Source: JALYNX01 sp963749415 (GTDB lineage: Bacteria; Actinomycetota; Acidimicrobiia; Spongiisociales; ZC4RG35). Taken from it: a stretch of 64,000 nucleotides of DNA. Position numbers and translations under genes: made by a program. Positions 36,184-45,204 of the stretch are shown here, in pieces (the first letter of the stretch is position 1; each line of letters begins with the position of its first letter). Under the pieces are notes generated by a model. It saw only the letters and a list, made by a program, of their open reading frames with translations, did no database searches and was not told the origin of the DNA. Where the stretch lies: assembly GCA_963749415.1 (NCBI GenBank), contig CAVVMG010000001.1, positions 496,001-560,000 on the forward strand, given 5' to 3'.

Positions 36184-38826
36184 CTAGCCGGTGGCGACGA
36201 GGGAGTTCATCTCCTCCTCGGTGAGCACCGGGAAGTGAAGCAGCCCCATCCGCTGCAACGGGGCGAGATTGGCCCGGTAGCCGAGCGACCAGTCGGGGTT
36301 CCACTCCCAGGGCTCGCCCTTGGCCCGCTTGCGCGACACCTTGGTCTCCTCGTCGACCGTGATCCCGATGAGAAGAGCCAATGAGCTCTCCATGCGGCGC
36401 ACTTCACGGATCCGGGCCTCGATCAACGCCGCCTGCTCCTCGTCACCACGGACGTTGGTCGCCTTGAGGGTCCGCTCTTGCTCGTCGATGATTCGGCTGG
36501 TCACCTGGGTCATGAGGTTTTCGATCTTCTGCCGATCGAAGCGTCTGGCCGACACCAGGACCTGCACTGCGCCGTCTTCGCTGGAGAGGTGCCACACCGA
36601 GGGGTTGCCGCCGGTGCGCTTCAGGTGTCGGACGAAGAACTCGCCTGCCAGCCATTCGTCGACCGAGACGACGTCTCGCCCAGTACCCGCCGCCAGGATC
36701 TCCTCCATCTCGAGCACGATGGCGTCGGCGGTGTTCGGTGCAAGCTCGCTGTGGAGCTCGTCCATGAGCCATTTGCCAACCGACTGGTGCTCGCTCAACG
36801 ACCTGAAGGGGAGGAACCCACTAAGGGTCACCTCGTCGATCACCGCGTCCGAGAACTCTCCCTCGCCGTAACCGGCGGTCATCATGTCCTCCACTCGGGA
36901 CACCAGATATTCGGCGACAGCTTCGTAGGCGACCTCCTTGGACGCGCCGTCGAGGGCAGTCAGGAGCTCGCGGCCGAAATCGCTCGCCTGGGCCGCCTCC
37001 TGGAGGGTGCCGATCCGCTCGGCGAGGTTGTGGAGCGAGTCCTGAGGAGGCCCGGTCAACCCTCGGTCTGGGCTTGGGTAGTGACTCAGCCTGGACACCG
37101 GCGACTGCGGCTTGGCCACGTGGCCGCGGTCCGGATCGCTGGGCACCTCCACCTTGCGGTCCGAGACGCCCCACATCGCCCTCTCCGAGCGCTCGAGGAA
37201 TACCGAACCAAGGATCGCCACCTGTCGTTGCACCACGTCGAAGACCAGGCCGTTGACCTGCGGAGCCTTGGCCCGACCCGGGGTCAGCACCAGGATGCTG
37301 CGACGGAGCCTCTGCATCGCCACCTGGGCGGCAGGGCTGGCCATGTCTCCCACAGCCACGACGATGACGTCGAAGTGCTTGGTGGCCTCTTCGAGGAATC
37401 CACGGAACTGCCGGCCGGCAAGAGCGTCGCCCGGTGATGCCGGGGGCGGGCCTGCCGGGACCACCGCCAGCCCGGGACGGACGAACAGGGAGTCGGAGAC
37501 CGCCGCGGCAACCGCGCGCTCGAAACCCAACGACTCGGGGTTGAGGGCGAGGATGCCGGAGAGCGACGGACCGCCGACCCGGTATTCGGCCACCGCCGAA
37601 TCGCTGGCAAAGTCGGCATCGACGAGGAGCACGGTGGATCCGGCGCTCGCCATGGACACCGCGAGGTCGGTGGCAAGGGCATGCACCCCCTGAGGCGAGA
37701 CATGATGGCCGGTGATGGCGAGTGTGGCGCCGGTTGAGGGAAGCTGGGCCTCCACGACCGATCGCAAGTTCTGGATCGCGGGCTTTCGAGAACCTCCCTC
37801 GGTCGCGTCGTACCAGGCCTCGCCAACCCCGGTCCCGGTGCGCCGGGCTGGCACCTGGCCCAGGAACGGGATCTCGAGATCCTCGGGCAGCCACACCGGC
37901 TTGGTGCCCCTGGTGATGAAGACCAGAGCGAATACTGCGACCGCAACGCCAAGGACAAGACCGATGGCTCCGTTGACCAGGGCGCTTGGTTCGTTGCCGG
38001 AAAGGTCTCGGGTAATCGGCGGGATCACGTTGGCCGACTCGACAATCCCCAATTGACGGAGGATGAGCTGTTCGTGCTTCGCGGCGAGCTCGGCCATGGC
38101 GCTTTGCATTGACGCCAGCTGGAGCTGATCGGCGACACTGAGTGCGCTCGCCGGACTGGGTGGAAGCTCCAACTTCTGGGCTTGGAGATCGGCAAGCTCT
38201 TCCTCAAGCTGCTGGCGACGTTGGGTGGCCGCCGCGGCATCCGCGGGGAGGGCGCCCGCTTCGTCCAACCTGGCATCGACGACACGCTCCTCGGTGGCCG
38301 CGATCTGCGCATCGAGGCTGGCGTGTTGCGCCACCAGCTCCTGCTCCTCTGGGGTGAGCGAGCCCTGAAGGGCGTCGATCTGGGATTGCACAAGCAGGGC
38401 ATCCTCCACGACATCGGCAATCGATGCGTCGATGTCCTGCCCGGCCACGGGATCCGCTGTGAGGTATGCCTCACGAAGGGCGTCGACCTTCTGAATCGCC
38501 TCGGCCTCGGTGGAGCCGATCGCAGTAAACGTCAACCGCCCCGTGAGCTGGTCGAGGTCGATGATGGCGGTCGGGTCGTCCCGGGTCAGGTCGGCCGCGG
38601 CCGCTCGGGCCAGGACCAGGGCGGTGTCACGCTGCGCTTCCAGCGTTTCCGCGGTGTCGTCTTCCTGGGCCTCGAACTCGATGGCGGTCAAACCCTCGAT
38701 CTGTGGCTCACGGTTCTCGTTGGCCAGGCTGGTGAAGAAGTACCCGGCGAGGAAGCCAAGCAGGCCGAGCCCGACGACGATGTACCAGCGGTCACGAAGG
38801 ACCCGAAGCAGCCGACTCAGCTCCAT
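36184..38826 (-). CDS. Wzz-like chain-length/co-polymerase protein with ParA-like and PglX-tail-like domains
   Basis: An 880-residue protein of mixed type. Residues 14-34 and about 283-305 are two membrane helices flanking a periplasmic part with a long coiled coil (about 145-260), the Wzz/YveK pattern. The cytoplasmic part (366-545) looks like a bacterial tyrosine-kinase/ParA fold with VLLVDADF at 399-406 and FDVIVVAVGDM at 485-495. However, the Walker A position reads ITGHHVSPQG, without GK(S/T). After a proline-rich linker, residues 600-880 resemble the C-terminal region of PglX/Eco57I-type DNA methyltransferases: WLAGEFFVRHLKR, NPSVWHLSSEDG and NPDWSLGYRANLAPLQ. No methyltransferase NPPY motif is present. 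It overlaps the PglF-like gene by 10 bases. The domain reading is from pattern memory. Confidence 0.75.
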   Translation of the reverse strand: MELSRLLRVLRDRWYIVVGLGLLGFLAGYFFTSLANENREPQIEGLTAIEFEAQEDDTAETLEAQRDTALVLARAAAADLTRDDPTAIIDLDQLTGRLTFTAIGSTEAEAIQKVDALREAYLTADPVAGQDIDASIADVVEDALLVQSQIDALQGSLTPEEQELVAQHASLDAQIAATEERVVDARLDEAGALPADAAAATQRRQQLEEELADLQAQKLELPPSPASALSVADQLQLASMQSAMAELAAKHEQLILRQLGIVESANVIPPITRDLSGNEPSALVNGAIGLVLGVAVAVFALVFITRGTKPVWLPEDLEIPFLGQVPARRTGTGVGEAWYDATEGGSRKPAIQNLRSVVEAQLPSTGATLAITGHHVSPQGVHALATDLAVSMASAGSTVLLVDADFASDSAVAEYRVGGPSLSGILALNPESLGFERAVAAAVSDSLFVRPGLAVVPAGPPPASPGDALAGRQFRGFLEEATKHFDVIVVAVGDMASPAAQVAMQRLRRSILVLTPGRAKAPQVNGLVFDVVQRQVAILGSVFLERSERAMWGVSDRKVEVPSDPDRGHVAKPQSPVSRLSHYPSPDRGLTGPPQDSLHNLAERIGTLQEAAQASDFGRELLTALDGASKEVAYEAVAEYLVSRVEDMMTAGYGEGEFSDAVIDEVTLSGFLPFRSLSEHQSVGKWLMDELHSELAPNTADAIVLEMEEILAAGTGRDVVSVDEWLAGEFFVRHLKRTGGNPSVWHLSSEDGAVQVLVSARRFDRQKIENLMTQVTSRIIDEQERTLKATNVRGDEEQAALIEARIREVRRMESSLALLIGITVDEETKVSRKRAKGEPWEWNPDWSLGYRANLAPLQRMGLLHFPVLTEEEMNSLVATG

Positions 38827-40811
38827 AGGGTCTCGAGATCCCCGGTCTCGACGATCGCCTCATCGCTGGCGAAAGCCGCTCCGGCGAGGGTCTTCAGGAG
38901 GCGCCTCACCTCGGCCTGATCCCCGGCGCTGGCGGCGTCTTCGAGATCGGCGACGCTTTCGAGGACGACATATGCGGTGGGATGGCCAAGTTGAGCCTCA
39001 AAGATCTGCGGGTTGCGGGTGAGGGCCATGGGATCAGCAGAAAGCTGCTCGGTGAGCTTCTCCCCTGGCCGACGCCCAGTGTACTCAATGGCGATATCTG
39101 CGCCAGGGGTGAGCCCGGCGAGCCGGATCAATCGGCGTGCGAGGTCGACGATCCGCACCGGCTCACCCATGTCGAGGACGAAGACCTCCGATCCCTCGGC
39201 GAGGGCGGAGGCCTGGAGCACCAACTGCACCGCCTCATCGACCGTCATGAAGTAGCGGGTCATCTCGGCATCGGTGACCGTCACCGGACCACCGGCTTTG
39301 ATCTGCTCGACGAACGTGGGGATGACGCTCCCCCGGCTCCCGAGAACGTTGCCGAAACGCACCGCGGTGTACAGGCAGTCGTCGTCCCGGGTCTGGCCCA
39401 GCTGAACCATTAGCTCGGCGATCCGCTTCGTAGCGCCCATCACCGATGCCGGGTCGACGGCCTTGTCTGTCGAGATCAAGACGAAGTGGCTCATCCCGTT
39501 CCTCGACCCGGCCTCGATCACGTTCCTCGTCCCGACGACGTTGGTCAGGACCGCTTCATCGGGAAACTCCTCCAGCACCGGGACGTGCTTCAGGGCGGCG
39601 GCGTGGAACACCACGTCGGGCTTGATCTTTTCGAACGTGCGCAACGTCTTCTCTGCATCCCTGACGTCACCGAGAACTATCTGCGGGTTGCCAACCCAGG
39701 TGATCGAGGCATCGTGGAGAAGGGTCTCGTCGCGGTCCAGTGCCCAGAGCCCTGCCGGCTCGAAGCGAAGCACCTGGGCAACGATCTCGGATCCGATCGA
39801 CCCTCCGGCGCCGGTGACCAAAACCCGCTTGTCTTTGAGGAGCAGGGCGACTTCCTCGAGGTCGGTGGCCACCCGAGGACGAGCCAGCATGTCTTCCACC
39901 TTGATGTCCCTGACGTCGAGGGGGGCGGAGCGATCCTCCATGACTTCCTCGGCTCCGGGCAGGATCCGGAGCCGGACGTCGACGTCGAGGCACTTGTCCA
40001 CGACCTCGCGGGTCTTGACCGCGTCACTTCCCACCAACACCACTTCGTCGATCTCGTGCTCACGGACGATCTCGGCGATCTCGTCCAGATATCCCAGGAT
40101 CGGAAGCCCGGCCAGCTTGCGCACGGAGTCCTGGCCTGAGCCGGCTTCAGAGACGAAACCGACCGCGTACCCCTGATCGCTGAGCTCGGGGATCTGCCTG
40201 GCGAAAACCGCGGCTTCCCGGCCGGTTCCTACGACGACGATGCGATGCCCGCCACCGGTCTTGCGAAACGAAAAGAGGCGGGAACGGAAACGGACCAGGC
40301 CCATTCCGGCCAATGAGAGGAAGGAACCCATGACAACGACACCGGCCGGCACCACAAGAGCCGCCGGGGATTCCTTGAGCAGATATGACAGGCCGAGAAC
40401 CAGCGCCCCAGCGGCGGCGTTGGCGAAGACCACCCGCATCGCCTCATCGGTCGAGGCGTGCTCCCAGACATGCCCGTAGGCCCCGGCGATGATGTTTGCC
40501 AGGACATGGATGAGGATGATCGCAGGCATGACTTTCGCCAGCTCCACAAAGTATTCCTGAACATCCGAGATGCCAGGGTCCAGCATCCTGATCGCGAGTG
40601 CGATGGTGTACGCCGCGATGACGATGAACACGTCGGTCACCGCGAACGCTATGTCCGCACGAACCCTGGCTGCGGCCCCCGAAATGGCTCGGCGCCAACG
40701 CGCGCCAACGGTCTCCCCACTGATAGCTCCGCCCAACAACTTGATGCCTCCAACTACGGCCTGGCCGCCCGGCCAGGACCTCCCAGTACCCCGAAACCTA
40801 CCACACCCCAC
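38817..40811 (-). CDS. pglF: PglF/WbpM/CapD-like UDP-GlcNAc 4,6-dehydratase
   Basis: A 664-residue membrane-bound dehydratase. Four hydrophobic helices (about 55-170) precede an N-terminal Rossmann domain (IVVVGTGREAA). The SDR domain has VTGAGGSIGSEIV at 332-344. STDKAV and the Met458-x3-Lys462 pair in VMGATKR replace the usual Tyr-x3-Lys, a mark of this family. It converts UDP-GlcNAc to the 4-keto-6-deoxy sugar, the substrate of the PglE-like enzyme at 32123. The start is uncertain within the first 20 residues. It leads a minus-strand operon with the Wzz-like gene and the deacetylase. Confidence 0.92.
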   Translation of the reverse strand: MGCGRFRGTGRSWPGGQAVVGGIKLLGGAISGETVGARWRRAISGAAARVRADIAFAVTDVFIVIAAYTIALAIRMLDPGISDVQEYFVELAKVMPAIILIHVLANIIAGAYGHVWEHASTDEAMRVVFANAAAGALVLGLSYLLKESPAALVVPAGVVVMGSFLSLAGMGLVRFRSRLFSFRKTGGGHRIVVVGTGREAAVFARQIPELSDQGYAVGFVSEAGSGQDSVRKLAGLPILGYLDEIAEIVREHEIDEVVLVGSDAVKTREVVDKCLDVDVRLRILPGAEEVMEDRSAPLDVRDIKVEDMLARPRVATDLEEVALLLKDKRVLVTGAGGSIGSEIVAQVLRFEPAGLWALDRDETLLHDASITWVGNPQIVLGDVRDAEKTLRTFEKIKPDVVFHAAALKHVPVLEEFPDEAVLTNVVGTRNVIEAGSRNGMSHFVLISTDKAVDPASVMGATKRIAELMVQLGQTRDDDCLYTAVRFGNVLGSRGSVIPTFVEQIKAGGPVTVTDAEMTRYFMTVDEAVQLVLQASALAEGSEVFVLDMGEPVRIVDLARRLIRLAGLTPGADIAIEYTGRRPGEKLTEQLSADPMALTRNPQIFEAQLGHPTAYVVLESVADLEDAASAGDQAEVRRLLKTLAGAAFASDEAIVETGDLETLWS

Positions 40812-40892
40812 CAGTCGCTAAAAGTGGCAATTGAACACGCGCCGTGGTCGTGGGAGTATGAGAGTGCCGGTGGGGGAACACACTCCTAGGGG

Positions 40893-40900
40893 TTATATAC
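40893..40900 (+). promoter_or_regulatory. AT-rich -10-like box in divergent promoter region
   Basis: TTATATAC is the only AT-rich stretch in the 129-base gap between divergent genes and lies 41 bases before the ATG at 40941. No convincing -35 hexamer is seen at the right distance. Confidence 0.35.
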
Positions 40901-40940
40901 CATCGATCCGGCCTAATCAGGGTGTTTCTGGGAGGCAACG

Positions 40941-41825
40941 ATGAAGGTAGTGGTGACTGGCGCCGCGGGGTTTCTCGGCGGGCATATCGCAAGAAATTTT
41001 CGCGACCAGGGGTGGGAGGTCACTGCGTTCGACGTCTCCCCGTTTCATGACGATGGGATTCGGTTCGCACAGGGCGATCTGACGGAGGCCAATTCGGTCG
41101 ATCAGACGATTGCCGGTACCGATGTGGTGGCCCACGTCGGGGCAATCGGAGATGTCTATCTCGCCGGCGAGCAGCCCACCCTCGCCGCCGAAGTCAATGT
41201 CGTCGGAACTGCCAATGTCGTCGAAGCCGCCCTTCGTCACGGGGCCCGGATGGTGTATGCCTCCACGTGGGAGGTATACGGCGAGCCGGAGTATGAGCCC
41301 CTGGACGAGCGGCACCCCACCCATCCCGACCACCCATACAGCATCACCAAGCTCGGTGGTGAGGCGCTGATGCTCGCCGCGACCCGTCTTCGGTCGCTGT
41401 CCGCCGTGGCCCTCCGCCTGGGAACGGCGTATGGGTCGGGGCTACGCCCCAACTCCGTCTTCCGGATCTTCATCGACAAGGCGCGCAACGGTGAGCCGAT
41501 CACGATCCAGGGTGACGGGTCCCAGGGCCGCCAATTCACGCATTCATCGGATATCGCTCGCGCCTTTGCCATCGCCGCCGAGTCGGACGTCACTGGAGTC
41601 GCGATCAACACGGTCGCCAGGGACACGGTGACCATCAAGGAGTTGGCAGAGCGAATCGTCTCCAGATTCCCGACGGAGCTCACATTCGGCGAGCCCCGAC
41701 CGGGAGACGTCCCACCGGCGCATGTTTCGGCCGCCTTGGCGGAGGAGTTGCTCGGCTGGCAAGCCGAGATGCCTTTTGACCGTGGGCTCGAGGAATTGGT
41801 CGAAGGTGTCGTCAACGCCGGGTGA
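40941..41825 (+). CDS. NAD-dependent epimerase/dehydratase (extended SDR)
   Basis: A 294-residue nucleotide-sugar SDR. VVVTGAAGFLGGHIA is the NAD motif, ASTWEVYGEPEYEP holds the catalytic Ser/Thr region, and HPYSITKLGGE is the Tyr-x3-Lys. Closest by eye to UDP-glucose 4-epimerase-like proteins. GGGAGGCAACG precedes the ATG, nearly identical to the leader of the epimerase gene at 7062. It opens a six-gene plus-strand operon in which each junction overlaps. The sugar acted on is unknown. Confidence 0.87.
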   Translation: MKVVVTGAAGFLGGHIARNFRDQGWEVTAFDVSPFHDDGIRFAQGDLTEANSVDQTIAGTDVVAHVGAIGDVYLAGEQPTLAAEVNVVGTANVVEAALRHGARMVYASTWEVYGEPEYEPLDERHPTHPDHPYSITKLGGEALMLAATRLRSLSAVALRLGTAYGSGLRPNSVFRIFIDKARNGEPITIQGDGSQGRQFTHSSDIARAFAIAAESDVTGVAINTVARDTVTIKELAERIVSRFPTELTFGEPRPGDVPPAHVSAALAEELLGWQAEMPFDRGLEELVEGVVNAG

Positions 41826-42915
41826 TCGCGCCCGTGTCCTCGTCCTGATCAAGGGGCTGGGGATCGGTGGCGCCGAGCGCCTCATTTCCGAGGGATCGGT
41901 GCATTGGGACCGCGGGCGGTTCGACTACCGCGTCGCCTATTTCCTGCCGTGGAAGGACAATCTGGTCGGACACCTCCAGTCGAACGGTGTCGTCGTCGAC
42001 TGCATCGGATCCGACAAGGGATTGGGTCCTCGCGCCTACGGAAAGCTCCGTTCCCTGATCTCGAGATGGGAACCGGACATCATTCACACCCACCTGCCCA
42101 CCGCAGGGATCATGGCGAGGCTGGCAACGTCGAGGCCGGTGGTGCACACCGAGCACAATCTCGTTGGCTCATACCGACAGCCGACGCGCTCCGCCAATCG
42201 CTTGACCTACCGACGGAACGCCGCCGTGATCGCGGTCTCGGATGCGGTCGCCCAGAGCCTCCACGGTTACCCCGGGCCGGAACCGCGGGTGATCGCCAAC
42301 GGGGTTTCGGTTGCGGTGGATGCCTCTTCGATCGGGGCAGTCCGGGCCGAGCTCGGCATAGGCCAAGACCGTCCGCTGGTGGTTCATGTCGGGAACATCC
42401 GCCCCCACAAAGGGCACGAGAACCTGATCGCGGCCACAGCGGACATCGTGACCACGAGGCCCGATGTCTTCGTGGTGTCGGTCGGCGCCGAAAAGCACGA
42501 GGGAGACCTGGAGCGGGTGCGCTCCTCCGCCGACTCCGCAGGCATGTCCGACCACATCCGGTTCATGGGGCGCCGTGAGGATGCGATCTCTTTTCTGGCG
42601 GCTGCGGACGCCGTCGTCAACCCCGCCGACTTCGAGGGATTGCCACTCGCCATCCTGGAGGCATTGGCGTTGGGGAAGCCGGTGGTCGCCACTGCGGTGG
42701 GAGGGGTTCCGGGGGTGATCGTCGATCGGGAAACAGGGCTCTTGGTGCCGCCTCGAGACCCCGGGGCCCTGGCCAAGGGGGTCATCGAGGCGCTGGAGTC
42801 CCCTGATGCCTCGCGATGGGGGCGAACCGGTGCCGAGCTGGTCACTGCCGAATACGGGATCGCCCGGATGATCCGCGACTACGAGAAGGTCTATGAGGAG
42901 CTCCTCGATGGCTGA
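41806..42915 (+). CDS. GT4 family glycosyltransferase
   Basis: A 369-residue retaining transferase. GTG 41806 is the only start in this frame that gives a normal N-terminus (RVLVLIKGLGIGGAERLIS), overlapping the SDR stop by 20 bases. VHVGNIRPHKGHENLIAA opens the donor domain and FEGLPLAILEALALGKPVV has the E-x7-E. GIMARLATSRPVVHTEHN is a typical acceptor-side segment. The sugar is not predictable. Confidence 0.88.
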   Translation: MSSTPGDRARVLVLIKGLGIGGAERLISEGSVHWDRGRFDYRVAYFLPWKDNLVGHLQSNGVVVDCIGSDKGLGPRAYGKLRSLISRWEPDIIHTHLPTAGIMARLATSRPVVHTEHNLVGSYRQPTRSANRLTYRRNAAVIAVSDAVAQSLHGYPGPEPRVIANGVSVAVDASSIGAVRAELGIGQDRPLVVHVGNIRPHKGHENLIAATADIVTTRPDVFVVSVGAEKHEGDLERVRSSADSAGMSDHIRFMGRREDAISFLAAADAVVNPADFEGLPLAILEALALGKPVVATAVGGVPGVIVDRETGLLVPPRDPGALAKGVIEALESPDASRWGRTGAELVTAEYGIARMIRDYEKVYEELLDG

Positions 42916-43855
42916 ATTGGACATCCGGCCCGCATCCTCCGCGGACCTGCCCGGGATCCTCGGGGTCCTCACCGCGGCTCTCGGCGAGACCCCGCTACTC
43001 AAGCGGACCCCGGAGCAGTGGCGTTGGAAGCACGTCGACAATCCGTTTGGACAGTCCATCGTTCTCCTCGCGTGGATCGAAGGTCGAATCGCCGGCGTCC
43101 GCGCCCTCATGCGATGGGACCTGCTCACCCCGGACGGCCGGCGAGTGAGCTGCGTCCGCCCCGTCGACACGGCCACCCATCCCGACTTCGAGCGGCGGGG
43201 AGTGTTCAAGGCCTTGACCAGCGAAGCCATCGCTCAGGCCCGGGACGAGGGCGTCGATCTCATCTTCAACACGCCGAACGCCATGTCGGGAGCCGGTTAC
43301 CTCTCGATGGGTTGGGGAGAGGTGGGGTGGATCGGTGTCATGGCTCGCCCCCGGATCGGTAAGGCCGAGCCCCTGGCTCCGGACTCGGCTCCGGATCTCG
43401 ACGTGGTGGCCCCCGGGGTCGAGAAGTTCGCTGCGATCGATCTTCCCGACCGAGCACCCGGGGGGTTTCGCACACCGCGCACCGTCGAATACCAGGAGTG
43501 GCGGTTCGGTGGGCATCCCACGGTTCGCTACGGGATCGTCCCCGACGGCGAGGGAGCAGGGGTGGTCAGGGCCGGGGTGCGACGGGGACGCACCGAGTTG
43601 GTGCTGTCGGACCTTCTCGCCGGCGCAGGGCGCAAGGCGGTCGCCGCGGCCGCCCGCCTCAATCGTGCCTCCTACATCGCAGGTTTCTTCTCCCCGGGCT
43701 CGCCGGAGCGGTCAGCGGCCTTGAAGGCGGGGATGATCCCGGTGCCTGGCTTGAAGGCACTTCGACTCGTGGCCATGCCCCTGACCGAGTTCGATATCGA
43801 TCCCTTCGATCTAGCCTCCTGGGACATCGCAACCAGTGACTTGGAGTTGTTGTGA
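42908..43855 (+). CDS. GNAT-fold N-acetyltransferase
   Basis: A 315-residue protein whose first half is a GNAT domain (DIRPASSADLPGILGVLTAA, then VDTATHPDFERRGVFKALTSE, the acetyl-CoA loop). The second half also looks like a degenerate acyltransferase unit. ATG 42908 overlaps the GT4 stop by eight bases. In a locus with PglF-, PglE- and PglC-like genes it may acetylate an amino sugar, standing in for PglD, which is inference. Its stop overlaps the next GTG (GTGA). Confidence 0.75.
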   Translation: MAELDIRPASSADLPGILGVLTAALGETPLLKRTPEQWRWKHVDNPFGQSIVLLAWIEGRIAGVRALMRWDLLTPDGRRVSCVRPVDTATHPDFERRGVFKALTSEAIAQARDEGVDLIFNTPNAMSGAGYLSMGWGEVGWIGVMARPRIGKAEPLAPDSAPDLDVVAPGVEKFAAIDLPDRAPGGFRTPRTVEYQEWRFGGHPTVRYGIVPDGEGAGVVRAGVRRGRTELVLSDLLAGAGRKAVAAAARLNRASYIAGFFSPGSPERSAALKAGMIPVPGLKALRLVAMPLTEFDIDPFDLASWDIATSDLELL

Positions 43856-45204
43856 AGAGTGAGGGGTGGATCTGGGCCGTCGCCGGGTTGTGCGCCGCGG
43901 GAATCGGACTGGTTCTGGCGGTCGGGGCCTCGGGAGCCGGGGTCCTCGTGCTCGCGGCGCTCGGCACCGTCCTCATGTGGGGCGTTGCCTCTACTTTGAA
44001 GCGCCCTGTAGACGAGACCTGGTTCGCCCGGTGGGTGACATTGGGGTTCATGGCCAAGATCGTCGGGTCGTGGGGTCGCCTCTACATGGTCCAGTTCTAC
44101 GAGTCCGGCGACTCCCTCAGCTATTACGCCGTCGGCCGTCAGCTGGCCACCGTGTGGAGGTCCGGTTCGATCCCACCGCTTACGGACAGCGGCTCGCTCG
44201 GCACCCAGGTGGTCGAGGCGTTCACTGGCGGCCTCTTCGCCATTTTCACCCCTGACCTCCTTGGCGGCTTCGTCATGTTCAGCATGCTGTCGTTCCTGGG
44301 ACAACTCGGCTTCTACGCCGCGTTTCGCCGCTGGGCCGAGCCCCATCAGCTCAAGCCATATGCCTTCGTCGTGCTGTTCTTCCCCACGTACGCCTTCTGG
44401 CCTTCGACCATCGGCAAGGACGCACTGGTCATCCTCTGCCTGGGTACGTCGGCCTACTTCATCTCCCGTCTTCTCGAGCACTTCGAGTTGCGCTGGATCC
44501 CACCGCTCGCTGTCTCGTTGACCGGGCTCGGCCTGATCAGGATCCACATCGCGGGGCTGGTCTCGCTCGCCCTGGTCGCGGCCCTCATTTTCTCCAAGGT
44601 GCGGATCGGGTCCGGCATCTTCACCAGGGGGAGGAAGGTGCTCACCCTCGCCGGTGCTGCGATCGCCGTGGCAGTGGCGATCACGCTGATCCCTGACATC
44701 GTCGGCCTCGAGCTCAGCGACTTCGATGACGTCACACCCTTCACCGACGAGATCGTCAGGCGCACATCCGAGGACGGGACCGTGGCCTCCGGCGATCCGG
44801 TCAGTTCGCTGGTCGACGTGCCCGGCGCCATCGCCTTGGTGCTCTTCCGGCCCTTTGTGTTCGAGGCGACCGAGATCCAACACTTCCTCGCCGCGGCGGA
44901 GACCACTGTGATCCTCGGGCTGACCATTTGGAAATTGCCCGCGATGCTGCGCAATTGGCGAAAGTGGAGAAACAACGCCTACCTGGTGTTCTGCACCCTG
45001 TACACCCTGGCATTCGCTGTTGCCTTCAGTGTCGTGCGAAACCTGGGGATCATTGCCCGCCAGCGGGGGCAGGTACTCGCCTTCTTCCTGGCGGTAGTCA
45101 TCGGCCTCGGCTGGGCCGAGAAGGAGAAGGTGAAGCGGGCGCGCATCCCGCTGCCCGTACCCGAGCCTGAAGCCGAGTTGACCGGGACGGCATCAACCAG
45201 GTGA
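43852..45204 (+). CDS. multi-pass membrane protein, possible Wzy/EpsG-like polymerase
   Basis: A 450-residue protein with about ten hydrophobic helices and a long external loop (about 285-325). The FPTYAFWPSTIGKDAL stretch recurs in uncharacterised membrane proteins of polysaccharide clusters that are suspected polymerases. No flippase or other polymerase was found in this block, so it is the best local candidate for Wzy, on weak evidence. It starts at GTG 43852, and its stop overlaps pglC by four bases. Confidence 0.65.
   Translation: MKSEGWIWAVAGLCAAGIGLVLAVGASGAGVLVLAALGTVLMWGVASTLKRPVDETWFARWVTLGFMAKIVGSWGRLYMVQFYESGDSLSYYAVGRQLATVWRSGSIPPLTDSGSLGTQVVEAFTGGLFAIFTPDLLGGFVMFSMLSFLGQLGFYAAFRRWAEPHQLKPYAFVVLFFPTYAFWPSTIGKDALVILCLGTSAYFISRLLEHFELRWIPPLAVSLTGLGLIRIHIAGLVSLALVAALIFSKVRIGSGIFTRGRKVLTLAGAAIAVAVAITLIPDIVGLELSDFDDVTPFTDEIVRRTSEDGTVASGDPVSSLVDVPGAIALVLFRPFVFEATEIQHFLAAAETTVILGLTIWKLPAMLRNWRKWRNNAYLVFCTLYTLAFAVAFSVVRNLGIIARQRGQVLAFFLAVVIGLGWAEKEKVKRARIPLPVPEPEAELTGTASTR

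Noticed and set aside
36184..38826. A BREX phage-defence system, because of the PglX-like tail
   Set aside because: No PglZ, BrxC, BrxA/B, Lon-like or methyltransferase core gene is near; only the C-terminal domain resembles PglX.
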